This document shows positions 18,321 to 28,514 of a DNA stretch of 64,000 nucleotides, one piece after another. The notes below the pieces were generated by a model. It did no database searches. It was not told the origin of the DNA and was given only the letters and a program-made list of their open reading frames with translations. Numbering within the stretch: the stretch's first letter is position 1; every line of letters starts with the position of its first letter. Source of the DNA: Streptococcus sp. oral taxon 058 str. F0407 (lineage in GTDB: Bacteria > Bacillota > Bacilli > Lactobacillales > Streptococcaceae); assembly GCF_000235485.1 (NCBI RefSeq), contig NZ_JH378879.1:33715-97714 (forward strand), written 5' to 3'. The position numbers and the translations under genes are program-made.

Positions 18321-19667
18321 ATGCCAATCACAGCTGCAGATATTCGTCGTGAAGTCAAGGAAAAAAATGTTACCTTTATCCGTCTCATGTTTTCAGATAT
18401 TCTGGGAACTATGAAAAACGTCGAAATTCCTGCTACAGATGAACAGTTAGACAAGGTCTTGTCAAACAAAGCCATGTTTGATGGATCTTCTATTGAAGGT
18501 TTTGTACGTATCAATGAGTCAGATATGTACTTGTACCCAGACTTGGATACATGGACAGTCTTCCCTTGGGGAGATGAAAATGGAAGTGTTGCAGGTTTGA
18601 TCTGTGATGTCTATACAACAGAAGGTGAACCATTTGCAGGTGACCCTCGTGGTAATCTCAAACGTGCACTTCGTCATATGGAAGAAGTAGGATTCAAATC
18701 TTTCAACCTTGGGCCAGAACCAGAATTCTTCCTATTTAAATTGGATGAAAATGGGGACCCAACACTTGAGGTAAATGACAAGGGTGGCTACTTTGATTTG
18801 GCGCCTACTGACCTTGCGGACAATACGCGTCGTGAGATTGTGAATGTCTTGACCAAAATGGGATTTGAAGTAGAAGCAAGTCACCACGAGGTTGCGGTTG
18901 GACAACATGAAATTGACTTCAAGTATGATGAAGTCCTCCGTGCCTGTGATAAGATTCAAATCTTTAAGCTCGTTGTAAAAACCATTGCTCGTAAACACGG
19001 TCTTTATGCAACCTTTATGGCAAAACCAAAATTTGGTATCGCTGGATCAGGTATGCACTGCAATATGTCCTTGTTTGATGCAGAAGGAAATAACGCCTTC
19101 TTTGATCCAAATGATCCAAAAGGAATGCAGTTGTCAGAAACGGCCTACCATTTCCTTGGAGGTTTGATCAAGCATGCCTACAACTATACTGCTATCATGA
19201 ACCCAACAGTTAATTCATACAAACGTTTGGTTCCAGGTTATGAAGCGCCTGTTTACATTGCTTGGGCTGGTCGTAACCGTTCGCCACTTGTGCGCGTGCC
19301 TGCTTCACGTGGAATGGGGACTCGTCTTGAGTTGCGCTCAGTAGACCCGATGGCAAACCCATACATCGCGATGGCTGTTCTGTTGGAAGTTGGTTTGCAT
19401 GGTATTGAAAACAAAATCGAAGCACCAGCTCCTATCGAAGAAAATATCTACATCATGACAGCAGAAGAGCGTAAGGAAGCTGGAATCACAGACCTTCCAT
19501 CAACGCTTCACAACGCTTTGAAAGCTTTGACTGAGGACGAAGTGGTTAAGGCTGCCCTCGGAGACCACATCTACACTAGCTTCCTTGAAGCCAAACGTAT
19601 CGAGTGGGCTAGTTATGCAACCTTCGTTTCACAATGGGAAGTTGATAATTATCTTGATCTTTACTAA
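18321..19667 (+). CDS. glnA: Glutamine synthetase type I
   Basis: 448 residues, GSI-alpha size. Condenses glutamate and ammonia with ATP, in a dodecamer. Motifs: the N-terminal beta-grasp with [19 protein letters not shown]; the latch sequence [19 protein letters not shown]; the Glu ligands in [73 protein letters not shown]. There is no adenylylation-type Tyr loop, consistent with Firmicute enzymes regulated by feedback and GlnR binding. AAGGAG precedes the ATG. Confidence 0.98.
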   Translation: MPITAADIRREVKEKNVTFIRLMFSDILGTMKNVEIPATDEQLDKVLSNKAMFDGSSIEGFVRINESDMYLYPDLDTWTVFPWGDENGSVAGLICDVYTTEGEPFAGDPRGNLKRALRHMEEVGFKSFNLGPEPEFFLFKLDENGDPTLEVNDKGGYFDLAPTDLADNTRREIVNVLTKMGFEVEASHHEVAVGQHEIDFKYDEVLRACDKIQIFKLVVKTIARKHGLYATFMAKPKFGIAGSGMHCNMSLFDAEGNNAFFDPNDPKGMQLSETAYHFLGGLIKHAYNYTAIMNPTVNSYKRLVPGYEAPVYIAWAGRNRSPLVRVPASRGMGTRLELRSVDPMANPYIAMAVLLEVGLHGIENKIEAPAPIEENIYIMTAEERKEAGITDLPSTLHNALKALTEDEVVKAALGDHIYTSFLEAKRIEWASYATFVSQWEVDNYLDLY

Positions 19668-19675
19668 TATAGAAG

Positions 19676-19702
19676 AAAGATTGCCTGAGGGCGGTCTTTT
19701 TT
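19676..19702 (+). terminator. Terminator of glnRA
   Basis: AAAGATTGCC, loop TGAG, GGCGGTCTTTTTT with G-U pairs. Confidence 0.8.
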
Positions 19703-19703
19703 C

Positions 19704-19757
19704 TTGCGTTTTATATCGAGGTGTGATATATTTTATGTAACGAAGTGCGATATATCG
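19704..19757 (+). promoter_or_regulatory. Promoter and probable PadR operator
   Basis: TTGCGT (19,704-19,709), 17-nt spacer, extended -10 TGATATATT (19,724-19,732). An inverted repeat TATATC-N7-GATATA (19,713-19,730) overlaps the spacer and -10, and a perfect palindrome CGATATATCG lies downstream (19,748-19,757). PadR-type repressors are usually autoregulated, so these are the likely operator half-sites (inference). Confidence 0.6.
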
Positions 19758-19780
19758 AACTGAATAGGAGGTGGTTGTAA

Positions 19781-20101
19781 ATGGAATTAACGGATAAGAT
19801 TCGTCGAGTTTATCTTCCGATGACGGAAACGGGCTTTTATATCTTGTTCTGTCTGCAAAAGGAACGTCATGGTTATAGCATTACCCAAAAGGTCAAGGAG
19901 ATGACAGATTCGCAAGTCTTGATTAGTCCTGGAACTATGTATGGAACCTTGTCAAAGATGGAAAAGGATGGTTTGATTTTCTTTGTCCGAGAAGAAGAAA
20001 AACGGAAAATCTATCAGATTACAGACTTGGGACGCAAAGTCTTAGATATTGAATTGAAACGTATTGAACGGCTCTACAGAAACAGTCAAGAGGAACTATG
20101 A
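19781..20101 (+). CDS. PadR family transcriptional regulator
   Basis: 106 residues. A winged-helix PadR domain covers nearly the whole protein: FYILFCLQKERHGYSITQKV is the canonical LxxLxxxxxxGYxI helix region, then ISPGTMYGTLSKMEKDGLI (recognition helix) and RKIYQITDLGRKVL (wing). AGGAGGTGG supports the start. It overlaps the next gene by ATGA, so it is translationally coupled to the DUF2812 proteins. PadR-DUF2812 pairs are recurrent in Firmicutes and are thought to sense membrane-active or phenolic stress; the inducer here is unknown. Confidence 0.92.
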   Translation: MELTDKIRRVYLPMTETGFYILFCLQKERHGYSITQKVKEMTDSQVLISPGTMYGTLSKMEKDGLIFFVREEEKRKIYQITDLGRKVLDIELKRIERLYRNSQEEL

Positions 20102-20676
20102 TGGAAAAGAAAATTGTTTATCGACTTGTTACAATTGCGGATTATGAGAGGGAGGCAGTTTTTCTAGGGGAAATGCATTCTAAGGGTTGGAAACTTAGAA
20201 AAGTGAGCTATTCTATCTTATTGGCCACAGTTAAGTATATCTTTGAAAAGTGCCAACCTGAGCAAGTATCTTATCAGTTGGATTTTTATCCTATGAAAAA
20301 ATCAGAGAGAGCCTCCTATTTACAACTATTTAAAGACTGTGGCTGGGAGCATATTACAGACTTTAATGGTTTTTCTTACTTTAGCAAGCCTTATTCCGAA
20401 ATTGAATCAGATACCGAGTTTGAAATTTATAACGATGCGGCCGGGAAGTTAGCTATGGTCAAACGCATTTTAACAATGCGGATGCTTCCTATTTTGCTTC
20501 TCTTTTCAGCTCTACTACCGATTTTCTCAAAGCTTGTCAGTGGAGTTAGTTATTTCAGTTGGGAATTGTTTTTGATTTTCATAATAGATGGTGTTTTATT
20601 GATAGTATTTGCGATTCAGATTTCTTATATTCTTTGGAGATTGTTTCAAAAATGGAAAGTATTATCTGATAAATAA
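20101..20676 (+). CDS. DUF2812 domain membrane protein
   Basis: 191 residues from the ATG at 20,101; the ATG at 20,098 is one codon upstream and only three bases from AGAGGA. The N-terminal ~110 residues are the DUF2812 domain (REAVFLGEMHSKGWKLRKV, PEQVSYQLDFYP, GWEHI, FSYFSK). Two membrane segments follow (about 125-145 and 160-185) with a short basic tail. The domain is typically encoded next to PadR regulators. No enzymatic motif is visible. The paralogue downstream shares the same plan. Confidence 0.82.
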   Translation: MEKKIVYRLVTIADYEREAVFLGEMHSKGWKLRKVSYSILLATVKYIFEKCQPEQVSYQLDFYPMKKSERASYLQLFKDCGWEHITDFNGFSYFSKPYSEIESDTEFEIYNDAAGKLAMVKRILTMRMLPILLLFSALLPIFSKLVSGVSYFSWELFLIFIIDGVLLIVFAIQISYILWRLFQKWKVLSDK

Positions 20677-20710
20677 AACAATGTATGTTTTCTAATTTGG
20701 AGGAAGGATT

Positions 20711-21223
20711 ATGAAAAGTAAAGCACAATTTCGAATTTTCACCATTCTTGATTTGGACAAGGAAGAAGAATATTTACATGAGATGCATTTGAAAGGTTGG
20801 AGGTATAGAACGAGTCGTTTTGGTTTTTTCTATTTTGACCAATGTCAACCGGACGATATCATCTACCGTATCTATGATTCTAGATTTCTTAAAAAGTATA
20901 AGCATGAACTGCAAGATTTTAGAAATAGAGATTGGGAACTGATAGAAGCAGGTTCTTGTTCAATTCTTCGTAAATCGTCTTCTGATTTACTTCCAGAGGA
21001 TCAAGTCTATATGAGTAAGACTCTCAGGTGGGAAGTTATGCGGTATAGACTTCGTTCGTGTACAGCTGCTTTCTCGGGTGGTCTTGTTGTTTGTATGAGT
21101 TTGTTTCGAGAAGAACTGTCGCAATCTTTCTTCGTCATTTTTGCTCTATATGCCTTTATAATTTCTTATCTATTCTATGGTTTTTTCAGGCTTAGAAGGA
21201 AATATCGAGTAGATGGAAGGTAA
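20711..21223 (+). CDS. DUF2812 domain membrane protein, second copy
   Basis: 170 residues; paralogue of the preceding gene. A shorter DUF2812 domain (KEEEYLHEMHLKGWRYRT, CQPDDIIYRIYD, RDWELIEAGSCSILRK) is followed by two membrane helices (about 113-130 and 137-157). GGAGGAAGG supports the start, 34 nt after the previous stop, so it belongs to the same PadR-led unit. The two copies may act as a membrane pair. Transcription probably ends at the U-run following the first CIRCE palindrome. Confidence 0.82.
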   Translation: MKSKAQFRIFTILDLDKEEEYLHEMHLKGWRYRTSRFGFFYFDQCQPDDIIYRIYDSRFLKKYKHELQDFRNRDWELIEAGSCSILRKSSSDLLPEDQVYMSKTLRWEVMRYRLRSCTAAFSGGLVVCMSLFREELSQSFFVIFALYAFIISYLFYGFFRLRRKYRVDGR

Positions 21224-21247
21224 GTTTCTAGGTCTTCAGACTGATTT

Positions 21248-21274
21248 TTAGCACTCTCGGCAAAAGAGTGCTAA
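21248..21274 (+). promoter_or_regulatory. CIRCE operator 1 upstream of hrcA
   Basis: TTAGCACTC-N9-GAGTGCTAA, a perfect HrcA operator, upstream of the hrcA -35 box. It is followed directly by TTTTTT, so it may also terminate the DUF2812 transcript. Confidence 0.92.
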
Positions 21275-21291
21275 TTTTTTGAGTTTTTGTC

Positions 21292-21319
21292 TTGACATTC
21301 TCTTTCAAGGGTGTATAAT
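21292..21319 (+). promoter_or_regulatory. Promoter of the hrcA-grpE-dnaK operon
   Basis: TTGACA (21,292-21,297), 16-nt spacer, TATAAT (21,314-21,319), lying between the two CIRCE copies. Confidence 0.9.
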
Positions 21320-21330
21320 AGAATCATGAG

Positions 21331-21357
21331 TTAGCACTTGAGTGCATCGAGTGCTAA
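21331..21357 (+). promoter_or_regulatory. CIRCE operator 2 in the hrcA leader
   Basis: TTAGCACTT-N9-GAGTGCTAA, one mismatch to the consensus, just downstream of the predicted transcription start. Confidence 0.92.
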
Positions 21358-21383
21358 TCGATCGGACAGAGAGGAGTGATGAG

Positions 21384-22418
21384 ATGGTTACAGAGCGTCA
21401 GCAGGATATTTTAAATCTGATTATTGACATCTTTACCAAAACACACGAACCTGTCGGATCCAAATCCTTGCAAGAGTCTATCAATTCTAGCAGTGCAACC
21501 ATTCGTAATGATATGGCGGCTCTAGAAAAGCAAGGTTTGCTTGAAAAAGCTCATACTTCCAGTGGTCGGATGCCAAGTGTCGCTGGTTTTCAGTACTATG
21601 TGAAACACTCACTGGATTTTGACCGACTGGCTGAAAATGAGGTATACGAAATCGTCAAAGCCTTTGATCAGGAATTTTTCAAATTGGAGGATATTTTGCA
21701 AGAGGCTGCTAATTTACTAACAGACCTGAGTGGCTGTACGGTAGTGGCTCTGGATGTTGAGCCAAGTAGACAGCGCCTGACGGCTTTCGATATTGTCGTT
21801 CTAGGGCAACATACAGCCTTGGCAGTATTTACCCTAGACGAATCGCGAACGGTTACCAGTCAGTTTCTGATTCCAAGGAACTTCTTGCAGGAAGATTTGC
21901 TGAAACTGAAGAGCATCATTCAGGAACGTTTCCTCGGTCACACCGTTCTGAATATTCACTACAAGATTCGGACGGAGATTCCGCAGATTATCCAGCGTTA
22001 CTTTACAACAACGGACAATGTTATGGATCTCTTTGAACACATTTTTAAGGAAATGTTCAATGAAAACATTGTAGTGGCGGGCAAGGTTAATCTCTTGAAT
22101 TTTGCCAATCTAGCAGCTTATCAATTCTTTGACCAACCACAGAAAGTGGCTCTGGAAATTCGTGAAGGTCTGCATGAAAATCAAATGCAAAATGTCCGCG
22201 TTGCGGACAGTCAAGAGTCTTGTCTAGCTGCTCTAGCAGTGATTAGCAGTAAATTCCTCATCCCTTATCGTGGTTTTGGAATTCTGGCGATTATCGGTCC
22301 AGTCAATCTGGACTACCAGCAACTAATCAACCAGGTCAATGTGGTCAATCGAGTCTTAACTATGAAACTCACAGATTTCTACCGCTATTTGAGTAGTAAT
22401 CATTATGAGGTGAGTTGA
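21384..22418 (+). CDS. hrcA: Heat-inducible transcription repressor HrcA
   Basis: 344 residues from the ATG at 21,384 (GAGGAG upstream), giving the family N-terminus [14 protein letters not shown]. Represses dnaK and groE operons by binding CIRCE; GroEL keeps it folded, so misfolded protein load titrates GroEL and induces the genes. The winged-helix DNA-binding domain is residues 1-75 ([37 protein letters not shown]). The central GAF-like and C-terminal dimerisation regions follow ([17 protein letters not shown]). First gene of its operon; grpE follows in 38 nt. Confidence 0.97.
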   Translation: MVTERQQDILNLIIDIFTKTHEPVGSKSLQESINSSSATIRNDMAALEKQGLLEKAHTSSGRMPSVAGFQYYVKHSLDFDRLAENEVYEIVKAFDQEFFKLEDILQEAANLLTDLSGCTVVALDVEPSRQRLTAFDIVVLGQHTALAVFTLDESRTVTSQFLIPRNFLQEDLLKLKSIIQERFLGHTVLNIHYKIRTEIPQIIQRYFTTTDNVMDLFEHIFKEMFNENIVVAGKVNLLNFANLAAYQFFDQPQKVALEIREGLHENQMQNVRVADSQESCLAALAVISSKFLIPYRGFGILAIIGPVNLDYQQLINQVNVVNRVLTMKLTDFYRYLSSNHYEVS

Positions 22419-22456
22419 ACATGAAATTACATAAATTCCTAAAAAGGAGGCGAAAA

Positions 22457-22981
22457 ATGTCTGAGGAAATAAAAAACGAAGAAGTAAAAGAAGAGGAAGT
22501 TGTGGAAGCTACTGAAGAAGCTGTAGAAACTACTCCTGAGAAAACAGAGTTAGAACTAGCCAATGAACGTGCGGACGAGTTCGAAAATAAATATCTTCGC
22601 GCTCATGCAGAAATGCAAAATATCCAACGTCGTGCCAATGAGGAGCGTCAAAACTTGCAACGCTATCGTAGTCAAGATTTGGCAAAAGCAATCTTACCAT
22701 CGCTCGACAACCTAGAACGTGCACTAGCAGTTGAAGGTTTGACAGATGATGTGAAGAAGGGCTTGGAAATGGTGCAAGAAAGCTTGATTCACGCTTTGAA
22801 AGAAGAAGGAATCGAAGAAATCGCAGCTGACGGAGCATTTGATCATAACTACCACATGGCTATCCAAACTCTCCCAGCAGACGAAGAACATCCGGCAGAT
22901 ACCATCGCCCAAGTCTTCCAAAAAGGCTATAAACTCCATGACCGCATCCTACGTCCGGCAATGGTAGTAGTGTATAACTAG
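22457..22981 (+). CDS. grpE: Nucleotide exchange factor GrpE
   Basis: 174 residues from the ATG at 22,457 with AAAGGAGG six bases upstream; upstream in-frame codons would add a basic stretch without a ribosome site. GrpE releases ADP from DnaK. An acidic, unstructured N-terminus ([20 protein letters not shown]) leads to the long dimeric coiled coil ([24 protein letters not shown]) and the C-terminal beta-wing ([36 protein letters not shown]). It is in the HrcA operon. Confidence 0.97.
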   Translation: MSEEIKNEEVKEEEVVEATEEAVETTPEKTELELANERADEFENKYLRAHAEMQNIQRRANEERQNLQRYRSQDLAKAILPSLDNLERALAVEGLTDDVKKGLEMVQESLIHALKEEGIEEIAADGAFDHNYHMAIQTLPADEEHPADTIAQVFQKGYKLHDRILRPAMVVVYN

Positions 22982-23082
22982 GCTAGAAAACTTGAAAAAT
23001 CTTGTCCGAAACGACAATAAACTATGAAGAAAGATAAACAATGGTTCAGCTTTAGCAATAGTGAGCGAAGTGAACCAAAGGC

Positions 23083-23196
23083 GATACTCTTCGCCGTGGT
23101 GCTATTTACGCAAACTTTGAGACCTTAGGCTCAAAGTTTAGTCAAAGAGATTGACGAAGTCAAGCTATGACGGCGCCGCCACCTAAGAAGAGTATC
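23083..23196. repeat. 114-bp inverted-repeat element between grpE and dnaK
   Basis: A perfect 10-bp terminal inverted repeat (GATACTCTTC / GAAGAGTATC) bounds the element. Inside are a GTGGTG/CGCCAC stem and a central hairpin AAACTTTGAG-accttagg-CTCAAAGTTT. A diverged relative with the same central block lies between infB and rbfA. It resembles a small non-coding intergenic repeat of the RUP/SPRITE kind, but I cannot assign it to a named family. Confidence 0.6.
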
Positions 23197-23222
23197 AAAA
23201 AGAAAAATAGAAAATTAACTAA

Positions 23223-25061
<1,839 letters not shown>

Positions 25062-25078
25062 GAATTTGAGGTATTGAT

Positions 25079-25321
25079 ATGAATGATAGAATTGAATTGG
25101 AACTCATCTCTGATGAAACTCATGAAAATGGTACATATGATGAAAGAGTGAGGACTTATAAATGCCCTTGTGGTCAAGGAACTGTTGTCTGGTCTAAAGA
25201 ACGTCCGAATGGTAGTGGTTACGGTTATGAAGCAACCTTTTCAGATGCATTTTGCTATTGTGACAATTGTGAAGATAAATATGATGTTAGTAAATGGAAA
25301 GGCTATGCGATTCCGTTATAA
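25079..25321 (+). CDS. Small zinc-ribbon-like protein between dnaK and dnaJ
   Basis: 80 residues. Two cysteine pairs, CPCGQG (about residue 30) and CYCDNC (about residue 59), fit a four-cysteine zinc ribbon embedded in an otherwise beta-rich, acidic protein. There is no signal peptide or membrane segment. It lies 17 nt after dnaK on the same strand, with a terminator after it, so it is probably expressed with the heat-shock operon. S. pneumoniae carries a hypothetical gene at the same position. The role is unknown; a redox- or zinc-responsive adaptor is one guess. Confidence 0.75.
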   Translation: MNDRIELELISDETHENGTYDERVRTYKCPCGQGTVVWSKERPNGSGYGYEATFSDAFCYCDNCEDKYDVSKWKGYAIPL

Positions 25322-25340
25322 ATCATAAAGTATAGAAATC

Positions 25341-25368
25341 CAGAGGTTGCAACCCAGCCTCTGTTTTT
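25341..25368 (+). terminator. Terminator after the dnaK operon
   Basis: CAGAGG ... CCTCTG followed by TTTTT. Confidence 0.8.
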
Positions 25369-25391
25369 CGATAAAATAGAGGATGTTGCGT

Positions 25392-26024
25392 ATGAAAAAA
25401 GTACTTTGTATCATTTATACTAATTTTTCTCTTTATGAGATAACCACTTTAACGAGTACTTTAGCTCTGTCTTTTGATATCACGATTGATTATGTAGCTT
25501 CTGAGAATTCGATGGTGGTCTCTGAGGATGGTTTGCCTTGTCAACCGACGAAAACATTGGATCAGATCCGTATAGAAGATTATTCTTGTGTGATTTTGCC
25601 AGGAATGGTAAATATAGGTCCTGCTCTACAAGATGAGAAATTGATCTCGTTTTTGAAAAGTCTTAATGAGCAAGATATCCTAATTACAGCCATTTCTTCA
25701 GCGCCCCTTTTATTGGCGAAAGCAGGCTTGTTGAAGGACACGAAATTTACAGGTGGAATTTGGCAAAACTTCTTTGACTATTTTGAATTTCTTCCACGTG
25801 AGAATTTCCAACCGAAAATTCTTGTCCAAGATAAACAAATCATTACGGCTATCGGTTTTGCACATCAAGAGTTTGCAAGAAAAGTGATTTTCGGTTTAGG
25901 GTTGGCAGAGAATACGGACAACTATTTTAAAGAACAGAACGAGTATGCTGAAGAGGATTTGATATTTACTCTATCAGATGAAGAGTTTGATCAAGTGAAG
26001 CAGAGTATAGAAAACAGCTTCTAA
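25392..26024 (+). CDS. DJ-1/PfpI family protein lacking the usual nucleophile cysteine
   Basis: 210 residues from the ATG at 25,392, placed eight bases after AGAGGA; an in-frame ATG at 25,383 overlaps that site. The Rossmann-like glutaminase fold is indicated by KVLCIIYTNFSLYEI, the Glu-bearing acidic region, YSCVILPGM and the nucleophile-elbow region ITAISSAPLLLAKAGLL. In family members the elbow reads AxCxxP or HGP with a catalytic Cys; here the residue is Ser, so protease, glyoxalase or deglycase activity is doubtful. The C-terminal GIWQNFFDYFEF and AIGFAHQEFARKVI segments are typical. It sits between dnaK and dnaJ, suggesting a stress role. Function unresolved. Confidence 0.75.
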   Translation: MKKVLCIIYTNFSLYEITTLTSTLALSFDITIDYVASENSMVVSEDGLPCQPTKTLDQIRIEDYSCVILPGMVNIGPALQDEKLISFLKSLNEQDILITAISSAPLLLAKAGLLKDTKFTGGIWQNFFDYFEFLPRENFQPKILVQDKQIITAIGFAHQEFARKVIFGLGLAENTDNYFKEQNEYAEEDLIFTLSDEEFDQVKQSIENSF

Positions 26025-26043
26025 AGATTTACATAAAAATTAT

Positions 26044-26289
26044 AGAAAGGAACAAGGGTGTTCGAGAAATTGAACTCGAGCTCTGAGCTTTCTTACTCAA
26101 TATAAAAGAAAGGAATTGAACCCGACTTAAATCGTGGTTTCGTTCCACAATATTAACAGAAAGGAACAAGGGTGTTCGTAATTGAACTCGAGCGGAAAGC
26201 TTGGAAATTAGATAAACCTCCTAAGAAATCAGGATTTCTTGTCGGTTTCCTAAATTTCAGTCGCTTTCTGTTCGCTCTTAGTATCTTGT
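26044..26289 (+). repeat. Structured, internally repeated leader before dnaJ
   Basis: A 21-bp block (AGAAAGGAACAAGGGTGTTC plus G) occurs at 26,044 and 26,158, each followed by AATTGAACTCGAGC, giving a ~115-nt period. Predicted stems include GAACA/TGTTC in each block, GGAA-AACC/GGTT-TTCC between them and AAGAAATC/GATTTCTT near 26,225-26,245. I see no obvious Shine-Dalgarno before the dnaJ ATG, so the structure may matter for translation. Confidence 0.5.
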
Positions 26290-27426
26290 ATGAACAATAC
26301 TGAATTTTATGATCGTCTGGGGGTGTCAAAAAACGCTTCGGCAGACGAGATCAAAAAGGCTTATCGTAAGCTTTCAAAAAAATATCACCCAGATATCAAC
26401 AAGGAGCCTGGCGCTGAGGAAAAATACAAGGAAGTTCAAGAAGCCTATGAGACTTTGAGTGACGACCAAAAACGTGCAGCCTACGACCAATATGGTGCTG
26501 CGGGTGCCAACGGTGGCTTTGGTGGTGCTGGTGGTTTCGGTGGCTTTGACGGAGCAAGTGGCTTCGGTGGTTTTGAGGATATCTTCTCAAGTTTCTTTGG
26601 CGGAGGTGGAGCTTCGCGCAATCCAAACGCTCCTCGTCAAGGGGATGACCTCCAGTACCGTGTGAATTTGACTTTTGAAGAAGCCATCTTCGGAACGGAA
26701 AAAGAAGTGAAATACAGTCGTGAAGCAAGCTGTCGTACATGTAACGGATCTGGTGCTAAGCCAGGAACAAGTCCAGTCACTTGTGGACGCTGTCATGGTG
26801 CTGGTGTCATTAACGTCGATACGCAGACTCCTCTTGGTATGATGCGTCGCCAAGTAACCTGTGATGTCTGTCATGGTCGCGGAAAAGAAATTAAAGACCC
26901 ATGTACTACATGTCATGGAACAGGTCATGAAAAACAAGCTCATAGCGTACATGTAAAAATCCCTGCTGGTGTGGAAACTGGCCAACAAATCCGCCTAGCT
27001 GGTCAAGGTGAAGCAGGCTTTAACGGTGGACCTTATGGGGACTTGTACGTGGTGGTTTCAGTTGAAGCCAGTGATAAATTTGAACGTGAAGGAACAACCA
27101 TTTTCTACAAGCTGAACCTTAATATTGTTCAAGTAGCTCTAGGAGATACTGTGGAAATTCCAACCGTGCATGGCGCTGTCGAATTGGTTATCCCAGAGGG
27201 AACTCAGACTGGCAAGAAATTCCGTCTACGTGGCAAGGGAGCACCAAGCCTTCGTGGTGGTGCCGTTGGTGACCAATACGTTACCGTTAATGTCGTGACT
27301 CCGACAGGTTTGAACGACCGCCAAAAAGCTGCGCTTAAAGAATTCGCAGCTGCAGGTGACTTGAAAGTCAATCCAAAGAAAAAGGGCTTCTTTGACCATA
27401 TTAAAGATGCCTTTGAAGGAGAATAA
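26290..27426 (+). CDS. dnaJ: Chaperone DnaJ (Hsp40)
   Basis: 378 residues. Delivers substrates to DnaK and stimulates its ATPase. Order: J domain (residues 1-70, with the HPD triad in KKYHPDINK); Gly/Phe-rich linker ([12 protein letters not shown]); zinc-finger domain with four CxxCxGxG repeats ([32 protein letters not shown]); C-terminal substrate-binding and dimerisation domains. The start is the canonical [12 protein letters not shown], although no convincing ribosome-binding site precedes it. No separate CIRCE element is visible, so induction may come from read-through or an unrecognised promoter. Confidence 0.97.
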   Translation: MNNTEFYDRLGVSKNASADEIKKAYRKLSKKYHPDINKEPGAEEKYKEVQEAYETLSDDQKRAAYDQYGAAGANGGFGGAGGFGGFDGASGFGGFEDIFSSFFGGGGASRNPNAPRQGDDLQYRVNLTFEEAIFGTEKEVKYSREASCRTCNGSGAKPGTSPVTCGRCHGAGVINVDTQTPLGMMRRQVTCDVCHGRGKEIKDPCTTCHGTGHEKQAHSVHVKIPAGVETGQQIRLAGQGEAGFNGGPYGDLYVVVSVEASDKFEREGTTIFYKLNLNIVQVALGDTVEIPTVHGAVELVIPEGTQTGKKFRLRGKGAPSLRGGAVGDQYVTVNVVTPTGLNDRQKAALKEFAAAGDLKVNPKKKGFFDHIKDAFEGE

Positions 27427-27429
27427 AGT

Positions 27430-27455
27430 AAAAAGAGCCGATGGGCTCTTTTTTT
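27430..27455 (+). terminator. Terminator after dnaJ, probably bidirectional
   Basis: AAAAGAGCC-gat-GGGCTCTTTTTTT; the stem is flanked by A- and T-runs and could also serve the convergent minus-strand gene at 27,504. Confidence 0.85.
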
Positions 27456-27503
27456 GCTATCTTTGAAAATTTAGCGTCGAAAAATCATTTTCCAGTTAGT
27501 TTA

Positions 27504-28163
27504 CTATTTATACTTTTGAGTGAGCAAGCCAGCCTCATCCATCTCCCGGATGAGTTGCTTGATTTCCGCTTCTTTGCCAGGCTTAACGGTGATGGTATCA
27601 ATGTGGTTGATTGCCGAATTATCCTGAATATCCACCAAAGTCAAAGCTTTTTCATAGAATACAATCCCCTTTTTTAGACTTTCCTGATCATTCCAAAAGA
27701 GAATTGAGTAATTGGGATTAAATTTCTTTCTGATTTCTTGGAGATACTTCTCGCTTTCTTTCTCTAAAAACTGCAATAAACCATGATTGAACAAGTTATC
27801 CCCTACTTTATAGTAGGAAATCTCTCCTGTCTGGAGGACATAGACTTCGAGTCGGTTTTTGGTGAGTTTTGGACTTTCTTTTAGGACGGGGTGGCTATTG
27901 ATGACCTCATCTGAGAAAGTAACATAAAAATGTAAGCCTCCACCCTCGAATTGATACCTTCCATTTGATTCTACTTTCTCAGGAGGCATGTCAAGAGAGA
28001 TAAAGATTTGTTTTAAGTCGTCATTCCCTTTTTGGATGTCACTCGGTGAGGCCTTGAAAAGATTCATAAGTAGTAGAAATGCCAGGGCTGCAAGCAGGCA
28101 GAGGCAGCCACAAGGGATCGCGATGACCTTAGCTAGAACTTTTAAAAACTGTTTCACTTTCAT
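27504..28163 (-). CDS. Hypothetical membrane-anchored protein
   Basis: 219 residues, unrecognised. A basic N-terminus (MKVKQFLKVLAKV) precedes one hydrophobic segment (about 12-33, with three cysteines, CGCLC), so it is anchored in the membrane with most of the protein outside or at the surface. The extracytoplasmic part is mixed alpha/beta with charged helices (LQFLEKESEKYLQEIRKKF) and no enzyme motif. The segment lacks a proper lipobox. On the minus strand GAGGGA lies just upstream of the ATG. It follows two other minus-strand genes and may share their transcript. Confidence 0.7.
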   Translation of the reverse strand: MKVKQFLKVLAKVIAIPCGCLCLLAALAFLLLMNLFKASPSDIQKGNDDLKQIFISLDMPPEKVESNGRYQFEGGGLHFYVTFSDEVINSHPVLKESPKLTKNRLEVYVLQTGEISYYKVGDNLFNHGLLQFLEKESEKYLQEIRKKFNPNYSILFWNDQESLKKGIVFYEKALTLVDIQDNSAINHIDTITVKPGKEAEIKQLIREMDEAGLLTQKYK

Positions 28164-28226
28164 TCCCTCCCTTTTCTGTTCAAACCTAGTATCCCAAAAA
28201 GAGTTTAAGGAAAGTTGGAGATTCTC

Positions 28227-28505
28227 TTATCCTTGTTTTTCTTCTTGGAGGACTGCCATTCTGGTTTGGAAATCCTTTTCCAAGACTTTGAACTTGTAGG
28301 TCAAATCTTTTTGATATTCCTTGATAAGGGCTTTTTGTTGGTCGATGATTTGCAGGCTGTTTTGAATGACATCCAAATCCTCCTTCATAGCTTCGACACG
28401 GTCGCTAGTATCCATCAACTCCTCTGTGATGGCTTGGCGATTTTTTATGACAAAATAACTTCCAGCTGCAGCTCCTGCGAATAGCAATAGATTTGATAGT
28501 TTCAT
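28227..28505 (-). CDS. Small membrane-anchored coiled-coil protein
   Basis: 92 residues. A short N-terminal hydrophobic stretch (LSNLLLFAGAAAGSYFVI, residues 3-20) is followed by a long charged helix to the end with heptad-like leucines and isoleucines (MKEDLDVIQNSLQIIDQQKALI), suggesting a single-pass coiled coil similar in plan to YtxH-type proteins. It lies 9 nt downstream of the HIT gene on the same strand, so the two form one transcription unit. AGGAG precedes the ATG. Function unknown; conserved next to the HIT gene in mitis-group streptococci. Confidence 0.75.
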   Translation of the reverse strand: MKLSNLLLFAGAAAGSYFVIKNRQAITEELMDTSDRVEAMKEDLDVIQNSLQIIDQQKALIKEYQKDLTYKFKVLEKDFQTRMAVLQEEKQG

Positions 28506-28514
28506 GGCAACTCC

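Noticed and set aside
21342..21383. GTG start 14 codons upstream of hrcA
   Set aside because: It lies within the CIRCE operator and lacks a ribosome site; the ATG at 21,384 has one and matches the family length.
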